This document shows, piece by piece, positions 47,957 through 57,226 of a DNA stretch of 64,000 nucleotides. The stretch is from positions 41,991-105,990 of the forward strand of contig JANRFH010000012.1 of assembly GCA_030725745.1 (NCBI GenBank). The letters are read 5' to 3'. The notes under the pieces were generated by a model that saw only the letters and a list, made by a program, of their open reading frames with translations, had not been told where the DNA came from and made no database searches. The position numbers were made by a program, and so were the translations under genes. This DNA is from Akkermansiaceae bacterium (GTDB lineage: Bacteria; Verrucomicrobiota; Verrucomicrobiia; Verrucomicrobiales; Akkermansiaceae). Position 1 is the first letter of the stretch, and each line of letters starts with the position of its first letter.

Positions 47957-48041
47957 AATCGCCAAGACGTCAAGGTCGCCAAGTTTTGAAGACAGGAAAA
48001 TCTTCTGGGTTTCTCTTGGCGACCTTGGCGTCTTGGCGGTT
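47957..48041. repeat. Iteron-type inverted-repeat island
   Basis: AATCGCCAAGACGTCAAGGTCGCCAAG (47957-47983) vs reverse complement of 48015-48041, 25/27. Confidence 0.9.
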
Positions 48042-48152
48042 CAATTTTGATCCTCATTTTCAAGGACATCGTTAGAACCTGTGTGGATAGCAGCCAGGTT
48101 TGACAGCAACTCCCAGCTTCCCCTCTTCCGCTCCTTGGCATAGGTGTGGTGG

Positions 48153-51100
48153 ATGAAAACCCTACTCGCGCTCTTCCTAGCGATCTCCCCCCTCGCTGCG
48201 AACCCTGACTCCTTCCGCGAGCTTTTCGCCGATCCCGCCACACGCTCCGAGGCCATCGCCACGCTCACTCCCGGCACACGCGATGCCTTTTTCTTCACCG
48301 CCCTCGACCACCAGCTTAGTGGCAGGGAAAAGGAATACGCCACCACCATCACCGCATGGAAGGCCGCAGCGGACAGGAAAAAATCCCCCGTCTCACCCCA
48401 GGGCATGGAAGTCCTGGAAAACCGCCGCATCCTCCTCACCTACGACCGCGATCCTCAGGCCGCCCTCAAAGAACTGACCCGCCGCCTCGACCTCACCTTC
48501 GACCACTCGAAGCCCGCCTCACCCACCGCCGATCTTGAGCTTCCCACCTCAGTCGATCCCGCTCTCATTTCTGACACAGCATTCCGGGAAGAGGCCGACC
48601 AAGCACAGCCATCCACCCCCTACCGCCTATACTCCCAAAAGGCATTGGCCACAGAGCTAGACTCACTCGATAAATTCAACGACGAGCGCATCCGTTGGTT
48701 TGCAGGAAATTTCGAGGGCTACGATCACCCCTCCTACACCGCTCTGATCACAAAAACACTCGCCCTAGATCCCCCATACGAAGGCAGCGAATTGCCATTC
48801 AACGAACTCACCCTCGCCCAGCTCAAGGAAATCATAAAATCCACACCCGCGCTCCTAGGAAAGAGCCGCTTCGTCAGCTCCTACCTCACCAAGCTAACCC
48901 CATCCCATCCCGCCGAGCTAGAACGCCACCCCGCCGCCCACGCAGCTTTCCTCGCAGCATGCCGGGACTTCGCCCTCACCCTCCCCCCATCGCGCAATGA
49001 CCTCCGCGCCCACATCCTCTACCATCACCTCCGCCTCCAGCAAACGCTCGGCAATCACCCGCTCAACGACTTCGTCGCCTACCTCACTCTCCCACGCCGC
49101 AACCACCGAATCATCCAAGCCTTCGAGAAATCCGAAGAATTTTTCTCCCCCACCTCCGACCTTAACAACATCACCCTAAGCACCACAGTCTCCAATGATA
49201 CCGAACTCATCGAGTCCTACCTCCTCCATTTCCTCGCCCTATCCGATACCGCACAGAAGCCCTTCGTCCCCTACATACAGGAAAAGGAACTCGCCGCCCT
49301 CCACGCCCGCGCCCGCCTCTTGGCCGGAGCCAGCACCGCCCGCTGGGCACCCGCCCTGGCTCCGGAAGAATACGCCTCCCTCCGCGAGGAAACCCGCATC
49401 ACCTTCTCCCCCACTGTCCCATCCCTATTCAGCGCAGAGGAAAAAATCTCCCTCCCGCTAGATCTCAAAAACACCCCCACCCTCCTCATCCGCATTCACG
49501 AGATCGTCTCGAAAGACACCGCACCCTCCGTCGATCTCGAAGGCCTCGTCCCACACCACACCCGCACCCTTTCCTTCGACCAGCAGCCGCTCGTCCTCCA
49601 TCGGGAAAACATCGATCTCCCCGAGCTGGAGGGAGCCGGCACATGGATCGTCGAGTTCGTCTCCGAGCGCATTTCCGCCCGCGCCCTCATCCAGAAAGGA
49701 AACATCACCCCCCACATCACCCGCACACCCGAGGGACAGGTCATCCGCGTCTTCGACGAAGCATCTCACCCACTCGGCAACTTCACCCTTGAACTGGGCG
49801 ACGACACATTCACCGCCAAGGACGGCACCATCACCGTCCCTGACTCCGCCAACCAACCCGTCACCTCCGGCAAGCTCACCGCCGGGAAACTCATCACGGA
49901 AATCTCCCTCGACACGCGCACCGATTCACTCGGCCTCGATGCCTCCTTCTTCCTCGACCGCGGCCAGCTCATCGCCGGAGAAAAAACCACCCTTCACCTC
50001 GATGCAAAGCCCACCAACCACGGCCTGCACCTCCCCGTCGAGCGCCTTGAGTCGCCATCACTCGTCATGAAAGCAGAGCTGTTAGGCGGCACCACCACCG
50101 AACGCATCATCGCCGAGAAACTCGACCCCTCCGGCATCAACGCCATCCCCATCCTCGTCCCCGCCGATCTCCTCTCCCTCAGCTTCGTCCTCACCGCCAC
50201 CGCCACACCCACCACCGGCGAGGAACCCGTCACCCTCACCTCCACCGCCAGCTTCGAGCTCAATGCCGACCTCAAAAGCAAACGCATCGCCACCGCCCTC
50301 TTTTCAGAAACCCAAGCCGGCCACAGCCTCGAACTACGCGGCAGGAACGGCGAGCCACTACCCTCTCGCGCCATCCGCCTCACCTTCACCCACCACCTCT
50401 ACGATTGCCCCATCGTCATCCGCCTTCGCACCGATGACTCCGGCCGCATCTCCCTCGGCACCCTCGATGGCATCACGGAAATCACCGCCAACTCCTCAGA
50501 CATCGCCCCCACCACCTACGTCCTCCCCATCCGCATCCTCGAACTCCCTACGGATTACGTCATCCCCGCCGATAGGGAACTCCGCATCCCCATCGACCCC
50601 ACACAGGGAAAATCCCGCCTCGTCCGCCTCGCCAAGGACGACCCCGCAGAAGATTTCCTCCCCTCCCCGCAGGCCGCCATCAAGGACAACCACCTCGTCC
50701 TGAACGACCTGCCTCCCGCCACCTACCGCTATACCCAAGGTGAACTGAAAACAAAAATCACCGTCCTCCCCGGCGGGAGCAAACGCGGAGATCTGATCGT
50801 CACGGAAGACAATATCCTCCCGCTTACCATCCCAACCAGTCCTCTCATCTCCTCCGCAGTCGCCGGAGATAAGAACCTCAGCATCCGTATCGAAGGAGCA
50901 TCCCCCACCACCCGGGTCACCGTATCCGCCAGACGTTTTGATCACGGGAAATGGGATCCCGGTTACGCATTCTACCCATTTGCCCAACGCCAACCATCCG
51001 GCCTCACCCGCAGCGTCCTCCCCTCCCGCTACCTCACCGGACGCCTCCTCAGCGATGAAGCCCGCTACATCCTCGACCGCCGCGCCGCCAAAACCTTCCC

Positions 51101-54100
51101 TGGCACCATGCTCCCCCGCCCCGGCCAACTCCTCTACCGCTGGACTCCCGAAGACATCGATCAGGAAAATCAGGACGGAGACGACGATTACCGTGGCGAA
51201 TCCCTACCATCCCTCGACGGAGGCGGCGGCACCACATTTTACGGACAAAAAACAAAACGCGGCCGCAGTTCCACCACTTCCCACCCCACCGTCATCGATT
51301 TCCTGAAAAGCCCCTCCACCGTCAGCTTCGCCCTCACACCCGATGCCGATGGCTTGGTGAGCATCCCCCTCTCCGATTTCGGCGATGCCCGTTTCCTCAC
51401 CATCTTCGCCGCAGACACCGATGCCTGGGACATCCTCACCCTTCCCCTGCCCGACGCAGAGATCGCCACCCGCGACCGCCGCATCGCCCGCCCGCTCGAT
51501 CCCGCCGAGCACCATATCCCCACCCGCTTCGCCGCCGCCCTCGCCCCCGGCGCAGAGGTCACCATCAACAACCTCCTCGATGCCGATTGGCGCGCCTTCA
51601 CCACCCTCGAAGAAGCCCACCGCCACCTCCTCGCCGTCACAGGTGATGACAGGCTACGCACCTTCACCTTCCTCACCACCTGGCCAGATCTCGATGAGAA
51701 GGAAAAACTAAACCTCCTCGCCGATCACCACTGCCACGAACTCCACCTTTTCCTCCAACGCAAAGACCCGGACTTCTTCAAAAAACACGTCCTGCCCTTC
51801 CTCTCCGCCAAGCCGCAACCCACCTTCATGGACGATTACCTGCTCGGCCGCGATCTCACACCCTACCTCCGCCCCTACGCCTTCCCCCGCCTCAACGCCG
51901 CCGAAAAAGCCCTGCTCGCCCGCGCCCTCCCCGCACGCGGCAAAGACATCGCCCGCGAGCTCGATCTCCGTTGGAAAACCGAAGCCCCATCCCCCGAAGC
52001 CGAAACCCGCCTCTTCTCCCAAACCCTCAAAGGAGCCGACCTCTCACCCGACGACAGCCTCGGCTTGGCCTATGATGAAGAGCGTTCCAAACTATTGGCA
52101 AATGTGGACGCGGCATGGCAGCTCGATACCAGTCGAAGAGAAAGTACCTCCGGCTCCTCGGATGGCGTCGCTTACATCACGGAAAAACTCCGCCGCATCG
52201 TCATCCCCAACATCGACTTCGAAGATACCACCCTAGAGGAAGCCATCGACTTCCTCCGCCTACGAGCAGCAGAACTCGATTCCCTAGAGCTAGATCCTTC
52301 CAGAAAGGGGATGAACTTCGTCATTCGTCGTCCTCGTTCCAGTAGTAACGGAGATGGTGGACTAGATGCATCATCAGGCGGCGGGCTTCTTGGAGGCGGA
52401 GATCCCGGCGCTGTTCGCATTGATGAGCTAAGGCTAAAAAATGTGCCACTTGACGTAGCTCTCAAATACATCGCCGACAAAACTAAGATGCGTTTCAAAG
52501 TCGATGACTATGCAATCACCATGGTTCCTCAAACAGAGACAGGAGAAGATTACTACACCCGCACCTTCCGCGTCCCACCCGATTTCGCAGATTCTCTACA
52601 GGTAGAGAGTGGTGCCAACCTACCTATCATTGACCTACTGAGACAATCAGGAATCAGCTTCCCAGACGGCTCCAGCGCCACCTTAACAGCTAGGGGAGCC
52701 CTTATCGTGACCAACTCCCCTTCCGAACTGAACAAAATCGACCAACTCACCCAATCGCTCTCCATGGCCCCACCTGAAACAGATGAGGCCGACCCATTCG
52801 CCGAAGTCTCAGATTTCGACTTAGCTCTCCTCCCACCATTGGAAGATTTACCGTCCGATAAATCCCCCCGCAGCTTCCCAAACCGCACCCACCTCTGGCT
52901 AGAATCTAACTACTACGAGAATCGTAATAAATCTGGAGAAGAACTCATCCCACTGAACCGCTACTGGTTAGAGCTTGCCGGCTGGGATCAGAAAAAGCCC
53001 TTCACCTCCCCCCATTTCAACGCCTGCACCGCCAGCGCAGCCGACGCCCTCATGTGCCTCGCCACCCTGGAACTCCCCTTTACCGCAGAGAAACCGGAAG
53101 TCGCCATCGAGGGCGGCTCACTGCGCGTCAAGGCGCGCGCACCCATGCTGCTTTTCTACAAAGACACACGCATCACCGACAAACTCGCGCCCGAACCACC
53201 CCTGCTCGTCCGCCAGTCCTACCACCCCCTCGCCGAGCCTTTCCAGACCGATGCACAAGGCCGCAAAATAGAAAACACCCTCACCGGAGAACTCCGCACC
53301 GGCGTCCCCTACGGCCTCTCGCTCGTCGTCACAAACCCCACCGGCACCGAGCGCCGCATCGAGACCCTCGCCCAAATCCCCGCAGGCTCCATCCCGCTCG
53401 ACGGCATGCCCGAAACCCTCTCCACGTCCCACCAGCTCGCCCCCTACGGCGTCGTACGGCTGCGCCTCGCCTTCTACTTCCCCGCCGCAGGAGATTTCCC
53501 CGCCTACCCGCTTCACGTCGCCGAGGATGGCACCGTCCTAGCCCACGCCGACGCCCGCACCCTCCGCGTCAGCAATGAACCCGCGCCGGAAGACGCCGCC
53601 TCATGGCTCGCACTCGCCCGCGATGGCACCTCAGAAGCAGTCCTCGCCCGCCTCTCCACCGCGAACCCTGCCGAAACTGAACTAAACGCCATCCTCTGGA
53701 GGCTTCGCGACAAAGATTTTTTCCAAAAAACCACTACCATCCTCCGCCAGCGTCTCTGGGGAAATGAGCAGGCGCTATCCTACGCCGTCCTCCACAACGA
53801 CAAAGCCGCGCTTTCGGACTTCATCGAGACCACACCCCTCGCCCGCAACCTCGGCACCTGGTTCAGCTCAGACCTCGTAAACATCACACCCGCCGAGCAC
53901 CACCTCTGGGAGCCCATGGAATTCGATCCCCTCGTAAACCCCCGTGCCCATCCCTTTGGCAATCACCCACGCCTCAGCCACGAAGCAGCGCTCGAACACT
54001 ACCGCGAATTCCTCGATACCCTATCGTGGAAAGCCGAACTCAGCGCCGAGGACAATCTCACCCTCACCTACCACCTCTTCGTCCAAGATCGCATCGAAGA

Positions 54101-54914
54101 AGCCCTAACAAGATTTGAAAAAATAGACCCCACAGCCCTAACCGACACCCTGCGTTACGATTACCTCCACACCCTCGCCCTGTTCCATCAGAGCAAACCG
54201 GAAGAGGCAAAAACCATCGCCACCACCCGCCTAGCAGACCTACCACCCGGCACATGGCGCGAGCGTTTCACCGCCGTCTCCACACAAGCAGATGAAATCG
54301 CCGCCCCCCTCACCGCCGCTCCCGAGCAGGAAAAAGAAGCTGCACCTACCCTGGAGATCACCCGCGAGAGCGATGACGCCATCACCCTCCGCCACAGCGG
54401 ACTCGATGAAGCAGAACTCCGCCTCTACCACATCGACCTCGAAGTCCTCTTCTCCAAAGATCCCTTCCTCAAAGGCGGCATGGAATCCTCCCTCCCACCC
54501 ATCGCGCCGAACCTCTCCGCCGCCGTGAAATTCGAGAAAGGAAGCGAATTCACCCCCTTCCAGCTACCTGAAGATTTCCGAAAAGGAAACCTCTTCATCG
54601 CCGCAGAATCAGACGACACCCAGCGCTTGGAAATCCTAGGCACCCGCCTCATCGAGCTACGCATCCTCCCCGCCGACCGCACCGTCCTTGTCACAGACAC
54701 CGCCACCGGAAAACCCCTCCCCAACACCTACATCAAAGTCTATTCCGAAGCCCGCGATGGCTCCATCACCTTCCACAAAGACGGCTACACCGACCTGCGC
54801 GGCAAGTTCGACCACATCTCTCACACCGCCACCGACCCCTCCACCCTAAAGCGCTTCGCCATCCTAGCCTCCCACCCAGAAAAAGGCTCCCTAACCCGTA
54901 TCATCCAGAGGTAG
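48153..54914 (+). CDS. Giant secreted protein, possibly alpha-2-macroglobulin-like, with an embedded secretin-N/STN-like domain
   Basis: Signal peptide MKTLLALFLAISPLAA; about 2250 aa; internal block IPNIDFEDTTLEEAIDFLRLRAAELDSLE...NVPLDVALKYIADKTKMRFKVDDYAITMVP...; C-terminal GKPLPNTYIKVYSEARDGSITFHKDGYTDLRGKF. Confidence 0.6.
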   Translation: MKTLLALFLAISPLAANPDSFRELFADPATRSEAIATLTPGTRDAFFFTALDHQLSGREKEYATTITAWKAAADRKKSPVSPQGMEVLENRRILLTYDRDPQAALKELTRRLDLTFDHSKPASPTADLELPTSVDPALISDTAFREEADQAQPSTPYRLYSQKALATELDSLDKFNDERIRWFAGNFEGYDHPSYTALITKTLALDPPYEGSELPFNELTLAQLKEIIKSTPALLGKSRFVSSYLTKLTPSHPAELERHPAAHAAFLAACRDFALTLPPSRNDLRAHILYHHLRLQQTLGNHPLNDFVAYLTLPRRNHRIIQAFEKSEEFFSPTSDLNNITLSTTVSNDTELIESYLLHFLALSDTAQKPFVPYIQEKELAALHARARLLAGASTARWAPALAPEEYASLREETRITFSPTVPSLFSAEEKISLPLDLKNTPTLLIRIHEIVSKDTAPSVDLEGLVPHHTRTLSFDQQPLVLHRENIDLPELEGAGTWIVEFVSERISARALIQKGNITPHITRTPEGQVIRVFDEASHPLGNFTLELGDDTFTAKDGTITVPDSANQPVTSGKLTAGKLITEISLDTRTDSLGLDASFFLDRGQLIAGEKTTLHLDAKPTNHGLHLPVERLESPSLVMKAELLGGTTTERIIAEKLDPSGINAIPILVPADLLSLSFVLTATATPTTGEEPVTLTSTASFELNADLKSKRIATALFSETQAGHSLELRGRNGEPLPSRAIRLTFTHHLYDCPIVIRLRTDDSGRISLGTLDGITEITANSSDIAPTTYVLPIRILELPTDYVIPADRELRIPIDPTQGKSRLVRLAKDDPAEDFLPSPQAAIKDNHLVLNDLPPATYRYTQGELKTKITVLPGGSKRGDLIVTEDNILPLTIPTSPLISSAVAGDKNLSIRIEGASPTTRVTVSARRFDHGKWDPGYAFYPFAQRQPSGLTRSVLPSRYLTGRLLSDEARYILDRRAAKTFPGTMLPRPGQLLYRWTPEDIDQENQDGDDDYRGESLPSLDGGGGTTFYGQKTKRGRSSTTSHPTVIDFLKSPSTVSFALTPDADGLVSIPLSDFGDARFLTIFAADTDAWDILTLPLPDAEIATRDRRIARPLDPAEHHIPTRFAAALAPGAEVTINNLLDADWRAFTTLEEAHRHLLAVTGDDRLRTFTFLTTWPDLDEKEKLNLLADHHCHELHLFLQRKDPDFFKKHVLPFLSAKPQPTFMDDYLLGRDLTPYLRPYAFPRLNAAEKALLARALPARGKDIARELDLRWKTEAPSPEAETRLFSQTLKGADLSPDDSLGLAYDEERSKLLANVDAAWQLDTSRRESTSGSSDGVAYITEKLRRIVIPNIDFEDTTLEEAIDFLRLRAAELDSLELDPSRKGMNFVIRRPRSSSNGDGGLDASSGGGLLGGGDPGAVRIDELRLKNVPLDVALKYIADKTKMRFKVDDYAITMVPQTETGEDYYTRTFRVPPDFADSLQVESGANLPIIDLLRQSGISFPDGSSATLTARGALIVTNSPSELNKIDQLTQSLSMAPPETDEADPFAEVSDFDLALLPPLEDLPSDKSPRSFPNRTHLWLESNYYENRNKSGEELIPLNRYWLELAGWDQKKPFTSPHFNACTASAADALMCLATLELPFTAEKPEVAIEGGSLRVKARAPMLLFYKDTRITDKLAPEPPLLVRQSYHPLAEPFQTDAQGRKIENTLTGELRTGVPYGLSLVVTNPTGTERRIETLAQIPAGSIPLDGMPETLSTSHQLAPYGVVRLRLAFYFPAAGDFPAYPLHVAEDGTVLAHADARTLRVSNEPAPEDAASWLALARDGTSEAVLARLSTANPAETELNAILWRLRDKDFFQKTTTILRQRLWGNEQALSYAVLHNDKAALSDFIETTPLARNLGTWFSSDLVNITPAEHHLWEPMEFDPLVNPRAHPFGNHPRLSHEAALEHYREFLDTLSWKAELSAEDNLTLTYHLFVQDRIEEALTRFEKIDPTALTDTLRYDYLHTLALFHQSKPEEAKTIATTRLADLPPGTWRERFTAVSTQADEIAAPLTAAPEQEKEAAPTLEITRESDDAITLRHSGLDEAELRLYHIDLEVLFSKDPFLKGGMESSLPPIAPNLSAAVKFEKGSEFTPFQLPEDFRKGNLFIAAESDDTQRLEILGTRLIELRILPADRTVLVTDTATGKPLPNTYIKVYSEARDGSITFHKDGYTDLRGKFDHISHTATDPSTLKRFAILASHPEKGSLTRIIQR

Positions 54915-54927
54915 ACCAAAACCCAAG

Positions 54928-55053
54928 CACCCACTCGTCCGCCATAGCTTCAGCGAAAGAGGAACCCCAGCTTCGTGCCTTCCCCACTTCGTGTGAGAAA
55001 ACCACCCACTCGTCCGCCATAGCCTCAGCGAAGGAGCAACCCCAGCTCCGCGT
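54928..55053 (+). repeat. Two direct copies of a roughly 51-bp repeat, 75 bp apart
   Basis: CACCCACTCGTCCGCCATAGCTTCAGCGAAAGAGGAACCCCAGCTTCG and CACCCACTCGTCCGCCATAGCCTCAGCGAAGGAGCAACCCCAGCTCCG. Confidence 0.9.
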
Positions 55054-55115
55054 TCCCTCTGTGGCCTCTGTGTCTCTGCGGTAAAATCCCCCAACCCCAG
55101 TCTTCCTACTCGTTC

Positions 55116-56144
55116 CTACACCTCCAGCCCCGCGACCATCGCATGAAACGCCGCTGAGACCTTGTTGTCCTTCGGATCCATCAGCGCCACCGGCCGCCCC
55201 TTATCTCCACCACGCCCAGTGGGTTCATCAATCGGGATCTGCGCCAGCAACGGCACATTCATATCCTCCGCCTCACGCACACCGCCGCCTTCACCGAAGA
55301 GGTAATAACGTTTTCCAGCATCGCACTCAAACCACGCCATGTTCTCGATCAACCCAAGAATCGGCACGTTCACCTTCGCAAACATCGCCACCGCCTTACG
55401 CGCATCGATCAACGCCACTTCCTGCGGAGTCGTCACGATCACCGCACCATCCACCGCCACCGTCTGAACGATGGTCAGTTGGATATCCCCCGTTCCCGGC
55501 GGGAGATCCAGCACCAGCACATCCAGCTCACCCCAAGCCACCTGCCTGAGGAACTGCTGAGTGTAACGCGTCGCCATCGGCCCACGAACAATCACCGGAG
55601 ACTTGTCCTCTAGCAATAAGCCCATCGACATCAGCTTTATCCCATGTGCCTCGATCGGGATGATCTCGTCATGCTCATTCGCATCCGGCCTTTCATTCGT
55701 TCCGAACATCTGTGCCACGGAAGGCCCATAAAGATCGCAATCGCAAAGCCCCACCTTCAGCCCGCGTGCCGCCAGCGCGACCGCCACGTTCGCTGCAACC
55801 GTGGATTTCCCCACACCACCCTTACCCGAAGCAATCGCGATGATGCGTTTCACCCCGGGTATCGAGCTTTTCCCAACGGCTCCCGAAGCTGCCTCGGGCG
55901 CATCTTTCACAGAAATATCCACCTTCACGTTCGACACTCCCTCCATCCCATCAAGCACGGCATGGATGTCCTGGAAAATCTGCTGCGGCACCTTCGCGTC
56001 CTTCGTCGCCACCTCAATCCTTACGGTCACCTCTCCACCCTCCACTTCCACTGCTTTCACAAGTCCAAAGGATACGATATCCCTCGAAAATCCCGGATAC
56101 TTTACCTGCTTCAGCGCTTCTTTAATCTGCTCAACGTTTATCAT
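55116..56144 (-). CDS. Mrp/NBP35-family iron-sulfur carrier ATPase
   Basis: IAIASGKGGVGKSTVAANVAVALAARGLKVGLCDCDLYGPSVAQMFG; start set at MINVEQIKEA. Confidence 0.93.
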   Translation of the reverse strand: MINVEQIKEALKQVKYPGFSRDIVSFGLVKAVEVEGGEVTVRIEVATKDAKVPQQIFQDIHAVLDGMEGVSNVKVDISVKDAPEAASGAVGKSSIPGVKRIIAIASGKGGVGKSTVAANVAVALAARGLKVGLCDCDLYGPSVAQMFGTNERPDANEHDEIIPIEAHGIKLMSMGLLLEDKSPVIVRGPMATRYTQQFLRQVAWGELDVLVLDLPPGTGDIQLTIVQTVAVDGAVIVTTPQEVALIDARKAVAMFAKVNVPILGLIENMAWFECDAGKRYYLFGEGGGVREAEDMNVPLLAQIPIDEPTGRGGDKGRPVALMDPKDNKVSAAFHAMVAGLEV

Positions 56145-56224
56145 GTCCGTGCCCACTCTCCTCGTTTTCCGCTCCAACGCAAGTCCGCCTTCCCCTCGCC
56201 CTTCGATACGCTATTCTGCGCGCC

Positions 56225-57178
56225 TTGATCACCCCGCAGCAAATCATCCTTGCAGTCCTTCCCGTCTATCTCCTGATGGCCACCGGAGCTGTGCTGAGGA
56301 AAACCCGCATCCTCAAGCGCGAGCACGATGCGGGCATCATGCACATCGTCTTCTCCGTGCTCGTGCCTTGCTTCATCTTGGATCAAACTCTCGGCGCGGA
56401 AATCCTCCGAAACTTCGGCACACTAGCCACCGGAGCCGGGTTAGGCTTCCTTTTTATCGTCACCGGCATCGCCACCGGCTGGCTCGGAGCGAAAGCCATC
56501 GGCCTCACACCCGGCAAGGGCTTCCGAACCTTCGCCCTCGCCTCCGGCTGCCAGAATTTTGGCTACGCCGCCGTCCCCGTTGTGGAAATCTTATGGGGAA
56601 GCTCCGCCCTCGCCCTCCTCTTCGTTCACAACATCGGCGTGGAAGTCGCCATCTGGTCAGTCGGCGTCATGCTCATTTCCGGAGACAAACGCATCGTCTG
56701 GAAACGCCTTATCAACGGCCCCATCATCGCAGTCTCCATAGCCCTCCTACTCGTCTCCCTAGGCTTGGATGACAAAGTCACCGGCCCCGTCCGCACCACC
56801 ATGTCCATGATTGGCATCGGTGCCTTCCCCATCGCCATACTCATGGTCGGTGCCTCCATCGCCGATCTAGCAGGCACCGAGAAACCTTCGTGGAAAATCG
56901 CCATCGCTGCCTGCATTGTCCGCCTCATCATCGTCCCTGCTCTCATCATCCTCGCCGCGAAGTTCATCCCCATGTCCACCGAGCTCCGCCAGATCCTCGT
57001 CGTGCAGGCAGCCATGCCAGCCGCCCTCGTGCCCATCCTACTCGCTCGCATCTATGGCGGGCAGCCCGGCGTCGCCGTGCAGGTCGTCGTCGCCACCACC
57101 ATCGTATCCCTCGCCACCCTACCCTTCGTCATCTACCACGGGGCGCGATTCCTAGAGCTAGTCCCAGTCGCCCCCTGA
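56225..57178 (+). CDS. AEC-family transporter
   Basis: Multiple TMs; VLRKTRILKREHDAGIMHIVFSVLVPCFILDQTLG; AMPAALVPILLARIYGGQPGVAVQVVVATTIVSLATLP; likely TTG start. Confidence 0.85.
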   Translation: MITPQQIILAVLPVYLLMATGAVLRKTRILKREHDAGIMHIVFSVLVPCFILDQTLGAEILRNFGTLATGAGLGFLFIVTGIATGWLGAKAIGLTPGKGFRTFALASGCQNFGYAAVPVVEILWGSSALALLFVHNIGVEVAIWSVGVMLISGDKRIVWKRLINGPIIAVSIALLLVSLGLDDKVTGPVRTTMSMIGIGAFPIAILMVGASIADLAGTEKPSWKIAIAACIVRLIIVPALIILAAKFIPMSTELRQILVVQAAMPAALVPILLARIYGGQPGVAVQVVVATTIVSLATLPFVIYHGARFLELVPVAP

Positions 57179-57226
57179 ATCCCACTTGCCCTGAACACGC
57201 TTTGATGCACTACTTGCCCGCCATCC

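Noticed and set aside
48153-54914. Secretin/outer-membrane pore assignment for the whole giant gene
   Set aside because: Only a short N/STN-like block is secretin-like; no secretin core was recognised.
54891-55094. ORF MGDFTAETQRPQRE... as a real gene
   Set aside because: Composed of the repeat arm and the direct repeats; typical spurious repeat-derived ORF.
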